Shown: in pieces, positions 1 through 7,109 of the stretch
Layout of the letters: each line of letters starts with the position of its first letter
How positions within the stretch are numbered: position 1 is the stretch's first letter
Assembly (NCBI GenBank): GCA_900756875.1
Contig: CAAELW010000225.1
Location: forward strand, 1 to 11,617
Source: Pasteurellaceae bacterium
Lineage (GTDB): Bacteria; Pseudomonadota; Gammaproteobacteria; Enterobacterales; Pasteurellaceae
DNA length: 11,617 bases
Direction of reading: 5' to 3'
Position numbers and translations under genes: made by a program
The notes under the pieces: generated by a model
The model's input: the letters and a program-made list of their open reading frames with translations, nothing else
Told to the model about the DNA's origin: nothing
Database searches by the model: none

Positions 1-525
1 GCACTTCCTCTTTTAGATAAAGATATAAAAGCATATTTTTCTTTAGCTCGCGACAATATCATTAATCCCTCTACTATGTGGCGACATTCTAGTATCAAGC
101 CGCTCGGGATCAATTATGCACAAACAGCCACCGCTCCCGATTTTCATATGTGGGTACAATGTGCATTACACAAAAAGACATTTGCGAATTTACCAGAACC
201 CTTGTTGCTTTATCGGCTACATCAAGGCCAAGCGAGTAAAATACATGACAAAATTAGCGAGTCTGTTCAATATTCGATGGAACTCTGGATCAGTCATTTA
301 TTTCCAGAATTAACACCGAAAGAAGTCAGTCTATTAAGTCTTATACTACACGGGAAAACCATTAAATTACGCACTGAAGAGTTTGAAATCGCCTTTTCAG
401 CTTATGACAAAGTTCGTTCCAATAATGGAGATTCGAGATTCGGAGAAGATCGAGAGATAATGTTTAGTATTTTAGATACATATACTCAAGCTTTGAAAAA
501 GCTTTTGTATCAAAGAACGCAGTAA
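1..525 (+). CDS. Glycosyltransferase family 2 protein, C-terminal part (partial)
   Basis: The frame is open from base 1 to a TAA stop, giving 174 visible residues; the N-terminal nucleotide-sugar-binding half lies outside the window. Two segments match the acceptor-side half of GT-A fold family 2 transferases. One is NIINPSTMWRHS (residues 19-30), like the family's N-x-I-x-H/N-P-S/T-x-M-x-R stretch. The other is APDFHMWVQ (45-52), like the D-Y/F-x-L/M-W block carrying the presumed catalytic acid, followed by F-x-NLPEPLLLYRLHQGQAS (61-79). Such enzymes transfer a sugar from a nucleotide sugar, usually onto lipooligosaccharide, capsule or another surface glycan at the cytoplasmic face. The remaining ~95 residues are a poorly conserved helical tail. 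An internal ATG at position 76 falls inside the conserved NPSTM motif, so it is not the start. Family is fairly sure; donor and acceptor cannot be told. Confidence 0.8.
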   Translation, partial: ALPLLDKDIKAYFSLARDNIINPSTMWRHSSIKPLGINYAQTATAPDFHMWVQCALHKKTFANLPEPLLLYRLHQGQASKIHDKISESVQYSMELWISHLFPELTPKEVSLLSLILHGKTIKLRTEEFEIAFSAYDKVRSNNGDSRFGEDREIMFSILDTYTQALKKLLYQRTQ

Positions 526-547
526 AGCTTTTGCTTCATCAAGCTAC

Positions 548-582
548 TTCCCCAATCTAAATAGGATTGGGGAAATTTTATT
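548..582 (+). terminator. Rho-independent terminator of the glycosyltransferase gene
   Basis: A perfect 10-bp stem (548-557 TTCCCCAATC with 565-574 GATTGGGGAA) closes a 7-nt loop and is followed by ATTTTATTCG, a moderately T-rich tail. It starts 23 nt after the stop codon. The opposite strand has no T-run after the hairpin, so it acts mainly on + strand transcripts. Confidence 0.8.
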
Positions 583-594
583 CGTTTAATATCA

Positions 595-603
595 AAGTGC
601 GGT
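595..603 (+). repeat. DNA uptake signal sequence (USS), single copy
   Basis: Exact AAGTGCGGT core preceded by A and followed by CATTTTT, which fits the extended Haemophilus USS with its AT-rich tract downstream of GGT. It lies in the convergent gap between the glycosyltransferase and the DUF4153-like gene. It has no inverted partner nearby, so it is not an obvious terminator. USSs are recognised during type IV pilus-dependent uptake of DNA in natural transformation. Confidence 0.9.
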
Positions 604-654
604 CATTTTTAGCCAATTTTTTGTAATAACATCACCATACTTTACATATCTAGC

Positions 655-2427
655 CTATTTCTCAAAAATAGCTTCGACGGTTAGCGACTTGTAGTGATAG
701 CCTTTTTCTTGACTAAATTGCATTTCAAGTGAACCTAAATAGATCGCGAAACTTGGTGCATCAATTTTTAGTAAGTCTTTACGGATGAGTTTAAGATCTG
801 ATTCCGCCAGTTTTTTCATTGCGTCTAAGTGATGTTGTTGAAACACTTTCTTAATGTGTTGATCCATATCGGTACAATATCTATCGTGCTCTTCAACAAA
901 GCAAACTTCAGCTCGTTCTTTTGGCTCATTCTCTTCCTTTTTCGAACTGTTATCATCTGCGCGATAGAATTGATAGACAGGCACATGGATCCATTTTTTA
1001 TACGGCGTAAGATCAATTGACGACCATTCAAACTCCGCTTCTCTAACCGGGCTATTTTGCAGAGCCATAATTTCGCTATCATTAATACGGAAAGAATGCT
1101 CATAAACATCCAATGAAATCAGAGCATTCGCTTTTTCACCATATTTTTGTACAAACGCTTTTTGTTTCTCTTCATAATTCAATCCGTTGTAAGAACTAGA
1201 GTAAAAATAATGAACTACTAAATAATCAGATACATCATCTAATTCATTCCAATCTTGACGTTCATGTTCTGGCATATTTTCTAAACGACTTAAAAAATCC
1301 ACATCATCACGAATTTTTCCTTGTCCATCAGATAAATTAAGCTTTGTGAGTAAATGCTCAAAGCGTTCCGTTTGGCTTTGATAAGCAATTTCTTTCGAAT
1401 TCACCACCCAAGTCATGGCAAAAATAGCTATCATTACAACAACAGAAATCAAACGATATTGACGAATTTTAGGGATGATTAAAATGGTATAAGCAATCGT
1501 AATCGCCGAGGCTAATGCCACTAAATAAATCCGTTGTTCAGTCCAAGCATAGGCATTAATTCGACTGTCAATAGCCAACCATAACAATACAATTGGTACA
1601 ATGGAAAGGTATGGGAAAAACTTAAAGAAACTATCCCAATTTGCTTTAACACTAATACTACGCAAAGCGTAAACACCTAAGCCTCCAACTAAGTAAGGCA
1701 ACGCAATATTCGACACCATACCTTTTGGCAAGGCCCCTGCTAAGATAATTTTGCCAACGTAAGCATAAAGTAGTGCAGTAAAAATCATCAAAGCAGGCGC
1801 TAAGATAAAATTCACTAAAATGTCAAAACTACGATTTAGCGTCATCTCTGTATTTTCTTGGCGCTGTTGAAAGACCAAAAAGAACAAAGGCAGGCAAAAT
1901 GCAGTAATGGAGGAATAAAGATGCTTTTGAAACCATTCACTAAAATCAATGTTAAATAATGTACTGATTGAAGCTAAAATTGCAGCTACTAAACCAGAGA
2001 CGAGCCCCCAACCAGCAATGGATGAAGTGATGTAATATAGAGTCGTGAAATTACGATAAGTAAAGGCTTGATTGTTTCTGACAAATGGAAAGCCGAATAA
2101 TATCAATAACACAATAAATTGAGCGCCCCAAAACTTAGGGCTATAGCCATAAAAATCAGCATTATCATTCACTTGCCAAATAGTGAAAACGGCAATAAGC
2201 GGCACAATCCACGAAAAACGATACCATGAGTAAGGACGAGACAAATAAATAAAAGCAAACAGCATCGGCTCAAATAGCCAATAAGCTAAATGATCTTTTT
2301 CTGAATTCATATCCACAAACCAAATTCCAAGAGCAAACGCAGCAATCATGAAGATTTCAATCGGATGAGTGGATATCGCTGATTTTATTTGTGTTTTGAT
2401 CTGCTGAAAAAAAGTTGAAAGAGACAT
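655..2427 (-). CDS. DUF4153-like multi-pass membrane protein
   Basis: A 590-residue protein of unknown function. The N-terminal ~345 residues hold about 11 hydrophobic segments (roughly 24-39, 47-61, 73-84, 100-116, 130-154, 170-186, 206-230, 241-257, 270-286, 299-318, 326-342), the layout of the DUF4153 membrane family. Residues 345-590 are hydrophilic and form a soluble C-terminal domain with two cysteines (C509, C517). After an odd number of segments it would lie on the side opposite the N-terminus, probably the periplasm, but the segment count was made by eye. I chose the ATG at 2427 because AAGGA (2434-2438) sits 6 nt upstream. An in-frame TTG at 2460 would add 11 residues without a better ribosome binding site. 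It is monocistronic, converges on the glycosyltransferase and diverges from eno. The DUF4153 assignment is by recollection of the fold pattern and family length; no catalytic motif is recognisable. Confidence 0.75.
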   Translation of the reverse strand: MSLSTFFQQIKTQIKSAISTHPIEIFMIAAFALGIWFVDMNSEKDHLAYWLFEPMLFAFIYLSRPYSWYRFSWIVPLIAVFTIWQVNDNADFYGYSPKFWGAQFIVLLILFGFPFVRNNQAFTYRNFTTLYYITSSIAGWGLVSGLVAAILASISTLFNIDFSEWFQKHLYSSITAFCLPLFFLVFQQRQENTEMTLNRSFDILVNFILAPALMIFTALLYAYVGKIILAGALPKGMVSNIALPYLVGGLGVYALRSISVKANWDSFFKFFPYLSIVPIVLLWLAIDSRINAYAWTEQRIYLVALASAITIAYTILIIPKIRQYRLISVVVMIAIFAMTWVVNSKEIAYQSQTERFEHLLTKLNLSDGQGKIRDDVDFLSRLENMPEHERQDWNELDDVSDYLVVHYFYSSSYNGLNYEEKQKAFVQKYGEKANALISLDVYEHSFRINDSEIMALQNSPVREAEFEWSSIDLTPYKKWIHVPVYQFYRADDNSSKKEENEPKERAEVCFVEEHDRYCTDMDQHIKKVFQQHHLDAMKKLAESDLKLIRKDLLKIDAPSFAIYLGSLEMQFSQEKGYHYKSLTVEAIFEK

Positions 2428-2576
2428 AATGATTCCTTTTTCAATGCAACAAAGTCTCAATTAAGAATAAATAATTCGTCGTAAAATAATACGAAATTTC
2501 GCGCAACTTTAACCAACTTTTAAAGGCAATTCCACTGAAATAAAAGAAATAATTGGCAAAAAAGAGATAAAAACTT

Positions 2577-2618
2577 ACCGCACTTGATTGAAAAACAAGA
2601 TACAGATCAAAGTGCGGT
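2577..2618. repeat. Inverted USS pair forming a hairpin between divergent genes
   Basis: ACCGCACTT (2577-2585) and AAGTGCGGT (2610-2618) are complementary. The stem extends three more pairs inward (GAT/ATC) past a single bulged A at 2609, closing a 17-nt A-rich loop. On the + strand CATTTTTCC follows; on the - strand AAGTTTTTATC follows, so it looks like a bidirectional terminator. It lies between the divergently transcribed DUF4153-like gene and eno, upstream of the predicted eno promoter, where no known transcript needs to end. Confidence 0.8.
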
Positions 2619-2627
2619 CATTTTTCC

Positions 2628-2656
2628 AAGACAAATTTCTAAATTTGCTTTATCAT
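2628..2656 (+). promoter_or_regulatory. Candidate sigma70 promoter for eno
   Basis: AAGACA (2628-2633, 4 of 6 to TTGACA), a 17-nt spacer, and TATCAT (2651-2656, 5 of 6 to TATAAT). Transcription would begin near 2663, giving a leader of about 50 nt before the eno ATG. It begins 9 nt downstream of the USS hairpin. Predicted by eye only. Confidence 0.5.
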
Positions 2657-2699
2657 ATCCCCGTTTTAGGTTCGCCTAACTAATTTTAATTAACTTTAA

Positions 2700-4025
<1,326 letters not shown>

Positions 4026-4051
4026 TTTTTGCTTAATTTAATGTAAAATAG

Positions 4052-4083
4052 CACCGCACTTTGTAAAAAGTGCGGTGTTTTTC
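4052..4083 (+). terminator. eno terminator built from an inverted USS pair
   Basis: An 11-bp perfect stem (4052-4062 CACCGCACTTT with 4067-4077 AAAGTGCGGTG), a GTAA tetraloop and a TTTTTCT tail. Both arms carry an exact USS core (4053-4061 reverse, 4068-4076 forward). It starts 27 nt after the enolase stop. Strong intrinsic terminator for + strand transcripts. Confidence 0.93.
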
Positions 4084-4107
4084 TATCTAATATTTAAAGG
4101 AAAGAAA

Positions 4108-4527
4108 ATGTTACATTTAACCCTCGAAGATCAACTCTTTCTCGGTCAACCAAAACAAGTCGGCACGCACTCAACTGTGCATGATCACCTGGCGGTGATG
4201 TTTGAAGATGACGGTGAAACCGGCTATTTTTATGCATTAGATATGCGTCAAAATGCGCAGCCTGTTGTCGATTGCTTACATGTTTATAACGTTGATAACA
4301 CACGCAATCACCACGAAGCACGTAAATTAGAAATCTGCTGGGATGAAAGTGGTTATTTAGCCTTATTGCTTATTAACGGCTATCCGCATGCCGTATTTGA
4401 TTTTGCTCATTTGATCGGCTATAACACAAATAAACATCCTCAACCTGACTTAATGAGCATGTGGACACACGAAGAAATCACCAATGAACGTGCAACCGTA
4501 TGGCTTGGTGTCAATACGATTAAATAG
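4108..4527 (+). CDS. Small conserved protein, DUF2251-like
   Basis: A 139-residue soluble protein with no signal peptide or membrane segment, so probably cytoplasmic. It resembles the short DUF2251-type proteins I recall from Pasteurellaceae; that assignment is from memory. It is acidic and rich in aromatic residues, with conserved-looking blocks VHDHLAVMFEDDGETGYFYALD, LEICWDESGYLALLLINGYPHAVFDF and a final SMWTHEEITNERATVW. No catalytic signature is evident and the function is unknown. A GTG at 4075 would extend it by 11 codons but lies inside the eno terminator stem. The ATG at 4108 follows AAAGGAAAG (4096-4104) and is preferred. It is the first gene of a five-gene + strand cluster. The next gene starts 8 nt after its stop, and its stop codon overlaps that gene's ribosome binding site. 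Confidence 0.75.
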   Translation: MLHLTLEDQLFLGQPKQVGTHSTVHDHLAVMFEDDGETGYFYALDMRQNAQPVVDCLHVYNVDNTRNHHEARKLEICWDESGYLALLLINGYPHAVFDFAHLIGYNTNKHPQPDLMSMWTHEEITNERATVWLGVNTIK

Positions 4528-4535
4528 GATTAACT

Positions 4536-5243
4536 ATGCGATTTTACCGCGGTCTTCAGCCTTTCAAGGTCATGAGTTTCGATCTTGATGACACCCTTTA
4601 CGATAACAGTGATGTCATTCGTTTAGCCGAAGAACGCTTTCTTCAATGTGTGCAAGAATACGCACAACTAAGCGAGCTTACCTCTGAATATTGGCGAAAA
4701 TGGAAATGGCAACTGGCGGAGAAAGATCCCTTGATTGCTGAAGATGTGATTGCCTGGCGTGTCGAAACGTTACGGCACTTACTGGCGTATCATAGTAAAA
4801 GTGCGGTTGAAATTGACCGCACTTTGGCCATCGCTATGGAAGAATTTATTGAATGGCGACATAAAATTGATGTACCCGCAGAAAGTATTGAAGTGCTGAA
4901 TCAACTGAAAGATCGCTACCAGCTTAGCGTGATTACTAATGGCAATGTGATTGCTACACGTATTGGGTTTGAACACTTTCAGCTGAGTTTACGTGGTGGA
5001 GAACAAGGCAGAGCGAAACCTCATCAAGATTTGTTCCACCAAACCGCCGATCATTTTGGCGTAAAACCGAGTGAAATTTTACATATTGGTGACAACTTAA
5101 CCACGGATGTTCAAGGCGCCATTCAAGCCGGCTGCCAAGCTGTATGGATTAATTTATCTGGCAAAGATCTCAATTCATTTACTGAAGCAAGTGTTTTGCC
5201 TACATTAGAAATCAATCATTTAACTGAATTATTAACACTTTAA
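4536..5243 (+). CDS. yigB: HAD-family phosphatase, YigB type
   Basis: A 235-residue haloacid dehalogenase superfamily hydrolase that matches E. coli YigB along its length (MRFYR start, FDLDDTLYDN, WR-x-x-IDVP, ITNGN, GRAKP, ILHIGDNLTTDVQGAI, LPHLEI-like end). HAD motifs are intact: motif I D16-x-D18-x-T20, motif II T134 in ITNGN, motif III K161, motif IV GDNLTTD (D186, D191). In E. coli, YigB and relatives remove the phosphate from 5-amino-6-(5-phosphoribitylamino)uracil, a step of riboflavin synthesis, and also act on FMN; the substrate here is inferred from that. AGGA (4526-4529) is 6 nt before the ATG and overlaps the previous stop, suggesting translational coupling. The gene contains an inverted pair of USS copies encoding residues 88-97, in a region of low conservation, with no change in length against my recollection of E. 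coli YigB. Confidence 0.88.
   Translation: MRFYRGLQPFKVMSFDLDDTLYDNSDVIRLAEERFLQCVQEYAQLSELTSEYWRKWKWQLAEKDPLIAEDVIAWRVETLRHLLAYHSKSAVEIDRTLAIAMEEFIEWRHKIDVPAESIEVLNQLKDRYQLSVITNGNVIATRIGFEHFQLSLRGGEQGRAKPHQDLFHQTADHFGVKPSEILHIGDNLTTDVQGAIQAGCQAVWINLSGKDLNSFTEASVLPTLEINHLTELLTL
4799..4824. repeat. Inverted USS pair inside yigB, reverse arrangement
   Basis: AAGTGCGGT (4799-4807) and ACCGCACTT (4816-4824) flank TGAAATTG. With the flanking A4798-T4825 pair this gives a 10-bp stem and 8-nt loop within the coding sequence, encoding KSAVEIDRTL. The GGT ends face the loop, opposite to the intergenic pairs in this window, and GGCCATCG follows on the + strand, so no T-run makes it a terminator. Confidence 0.9.
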
Positions 5244-5247
5244 CCCT

Positions 5248-5877
5248 ATGATGAAAAAGAAAAATCAAGTTCTCGTCAGCCTTTCTATTGTGGCTTTATT
5301 GGGCGGCTGCTCAGAAGAGCAAGTTCAACGAGATGTTTATAACAGTCTTGAGGATTGTTTAGCCGATTGGCAAAAAATTGAATTATGTGAAGCTGACCAA
5401 TCTAATGAAAATAGCAGTGGCACAACTGCACATGCTGGCTCTGGCTCCTCTCTCTCGGGCAATTTAAATACACGTCCAAGCAATAATAGCGAATGGTCAG
5501 AAGACAATCAGACCGTCAAACAAACCTTAAATCCAGATGGAGCAACTCATGCTGGCAACTCAAGCGGTTCTGAGGGAACAAGCCACACGAGTTCTGCAAC
5601 AGGAGAAGGACACGGCAGTATGGGTAGTGCGATTGCAGGTGCCGCAATGGGTTATATGATCGCGCGTACGATGGGCTCATTTTTAGGACCTAGCTATAAT
5701 CCAAGCAACCGTGCCGTTTCAACGCCAACGGGCCAAGTTATCCAACCTCAAACTAATCGTTCTGTCGGTAAGCCTGTATTAGTAAAAGGCAATGCAGGTA
5801 GCACTTACAGCAAACCGGTTTCTCGCGGTGGCTTTAAAAGCTCAAATTCAAGCAGCAGCCGTAGTTCAGGCGGTTAA
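5248..5877 (+). CDS. DUF1190 (YgiB-like) lipoprotein
   Basis: A 209-residue predicted lipoprotein. Positively charged MMKKK is followed by a hydrophobic stretch (8-18) and lipobox LGGC with lipidated C21. Serine at +2 favours outer-membrane sorting under the Lol rule. The mature protein has DVYNSLEDC...ELC (C37, C47), a long Ser/Gly/Asn/Thr-rich low-complexity middle (about 51-125), a glycine-rich small hydrophobic segment IAGAAMGYMIARTMGSFLG (129-147), and an SRGGF...SSGG tail. This layout matches E. coli YgiB/YjfM, which pair with YgiC/YjfC just as here. Function is unknown. Start: ATGATG at 5248/5251, 4 nt after the yigB stop, with no clear Shine-Dalgarno, so translation probably depends on coupling; either ATG could be used. 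The low-complexity middle is likely variable between strains. Confidence 0.85.
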   Translation: MMKKKNQVLVSLSIVALLGGCSEEQVQRDVYNSLEDCLADWQKIELCEADQSNENSSGTTAHAGSGSSLSGNLNTRPSNNSEWSEDNQTVKQTLNPDGATHAGNSSGSEGTSHTSSATGEGHGSMGSAIAGAAMGYMIARTMGSFLGPSYNPSNRAVSTPTGQVIQPQTNRSVGKPVLVKGNAGSTYSKPVSRGGFKSSNSSSSRSSGG

Positions 5878-5879
5878 AT

Positions 5880-7061
5880 ATGAAACGAATCACAGGTTTT
5901 CCCACTCGCCCCAATATGGTGCAACAATTATTAGATGTGGGCTTTGATTACTATAATCTGCCTTCCTCTGATGGCTCGCATTATTGGTCGGATAATGTAG
6001 CGTATGAATTTACCTTAGCTGAAATCGATCGTATTGAAGATGCCACCAACGAGTTGCATGCAATGTGTATGGATTTTGTTGCGGATGAAATTAAACAAGG
6101 TGATTATGCGCATTATCGCTTCACCGATTTACAGAAAAATCTGATTGAACAAACATGGGCTAAAAACGTACCGCACTTATATGGCCGTTTTGATTTTGGT
6201 TATGACGGCGAAAACCTCAAAATGTTTGAGTACAATGCCGACACGCCAACTTCCCTGCTTGAAGCTGCCGTGGTGCAATGGCAATGGTTAGAACAAATTG
6301 AAGGCTTAGCGCATCGTGATCAATTTAATTGGATTCACGAAGAATTACTCAATCGCTTTCAGTTTATTCAACAACAAACAGGGCTAAACGATTTCCATTT
6401 TAGTGCCATGCAAGAAGCGGGCCGTGAAGATTGGGGCAATATCGATTACTTGGCGGATGTAGCTTACAACGCAGGTTGGCATATTCATCAGCTTGCCATT
6501 GAAGATGTGGGCTACGATAAAGACAGTCAACAATTCCTCGATCTGAATAATCAACCTATTGATTGTTTATTTAAGCTCTACCCGCTTGAATGGATGACTA
6601 CGACAGAATATGCACCACACATGCTTAATTCATCCACCACTTTTATTGAACCGGCGTGGAAATTACTATTAAGCAATAAAGTACTATTAGCGAAATTGTG
6701 GCAAAAGCACCCAAATCACCCATTATTACTACCTGCTTACTTTAGTAAACATGATATTACCGATCGCCAATCAATATGGGTGAAAAAACCAACATTAGGT
6801 CGTGAGGGCGCCAATGTTTCTTACTATGAAAAACGTAATGGTCTAGAATTTGCTGCCAAAGGCAGTGAGCATTCTGCCTTTTACGATCAAGCAGGTTACA
6901 TCTATCAACAAAAATTTGAACTGCCAAATTTTGATGGCATGTATCCTATGATTGGTTCTTGGGTAGTGGGTGATGTGGCATGCGGCATCGGATTAAGAGA
7001 AGATTTTACCCCTGTTACCGGGAATGATAGCCACTTCATTCCGCATTACTTTGTGGAATAA
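5880..7061 (+). CDS. ygiC: Glutathionylspermidine synthase-family protein (YgiC-like)
   Basis: A 393-residue cytoplasmic ATP-grasp-like ligase of the glutathionylspermidine synthase family, similar in length to E. coli YgiC/YjfC. It lacks the N-terminal amidase domain of bifunctional E. coli Gss. Recognisable blocks are LYGRFDFGYDG (100-110, R103), the family hallmark FEYNADTPTSLLEA (116-129; E117, N119, D121 as likely metal/substrate residues), FKLYPLEWM (231-239, K232), WVKKPTLGREGANVSYY (300-316; K303 and the glycine loop for ATP), and the terminal TGNDSHFIPHYF. Gss joins glutathione to spermidine by ATP-driven amide bond formation. As I recall, E. coli YgiC did not make glutathionylspermidine in vitro, so the product here is open. 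It starts 2 nt after the DUF1190 stop with a weak AGGCGG (5868-5873) inside that gene; the pair is surely co-transcribed. An exact reverse USS lies within it at 6170-6178. Confidence 0.9.
   Translation: MKRITGFPTRPNMVQQLLDVGFDYYNLPSSDGSHYWSDNVAYEFTLAEIDRIEDATNELHAMCMDFVADEIKQGDYAHYRFTDLQKNLIEQTWAKNVPHLYGRFDFGYDGENLKMFEYNADTPTSLLEAAVVQWQWLEQIEGLAHRDQFNWIHEELLNRFQFIQQQTGLNDFHFSAMQEAGREDWGNIDYLADVAYNAGWHIHQLAIEDVGYDKDSQQFLDLNNQPIDCLFKLYPLEWMTTTEYAPHMLNSSTTFIEPAWKLLLSNKVLLAKLWQKHPNHPLLLPAYFSKHDITDRQSIWVKKPTLGREGANVSYYEKRNGLEFAAKGSEHSAFYDQAGYIYQQKFELPNFDGMYPMIGSWVVGDVACGIGLREDFTPVTGNDSHFIPHYFVE
6170..6178 (-). repeat. USS, single copy within ygiC-like gene
   Basis: Exact ACCGCACTT (reverse USS core) inside the coding region, encoding part of NVPHLYG near the conserved LYGRFD block. 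No partner copy is near, so no hairpin is expected. Confidence 0.9.
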
Positions 7062-7078
7062 AAACAACGCAAAAACTG

Positions 7079-7087
7079 ACCGCACTT
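7079..7087 (-). repeat. USS, single copy between ygiC-like gene and alcohol dehydrogenase
   Basis: Exact ACCGCACTT in the 48-nt gap, preceded by an A-rich tract (T-rich on the strand reading AAGTGCGGT), which fits the extended USS. There is no inverted partner, so it should not stop read-through into the dehydrogenase gene. Confidence 0.9.
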
Positions 7088-7109
7088 AACCGATAATAAG
7101 GAGATAAAT

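Noticed and set aside
829..1109. Open frames on both strands within the DUF4153-like gene
   Set aside because: They overlap the long conserved membrane protein frame completely and have no recognisable product or ribosome binding site.
2428..2460. TTG start extending the DUF4153-like protein by 11 residues
   Set aside because: The added MRLCCIEKGII is unlike a membrane protein start and covers the good ribosome binding site of the ATG at 2427.
2492..2501. Perfect 10-bp palindrome CGAAATTTCG upstream of the DUF4153-like gene
   Set aside because: Too short and AT-rich to call an operator without a second copy or conservation data.
2582..2612. FNR-like half sites TTGAT and ATCAA upstream of eno
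   Set aside because: The halves are 17 nt apart rather than the 4 nt required, and both belong to the USS hairpin stem.
4075..4107. GTG start that would extend the DUF2251-like protein by 11 residues
   Set aside because: It lies inside the right arm of the eno terminator hairpin and has no ribosome binding site; the ATG at 4108 has AAAGGAAAG upstream.
5400..5625. Ser/Gly-rich stretch considered as a tandem repeat in the DUF1190 gene
   Set aside because: Low complexity only; I see no regular repeat unit at DNA level.
7092..7097. GATAAT as a -10 box for the alcohol dehydrogenase
   Set aside because: There is no acceptable -35 and the RNA would begin within the ribosome binding site.
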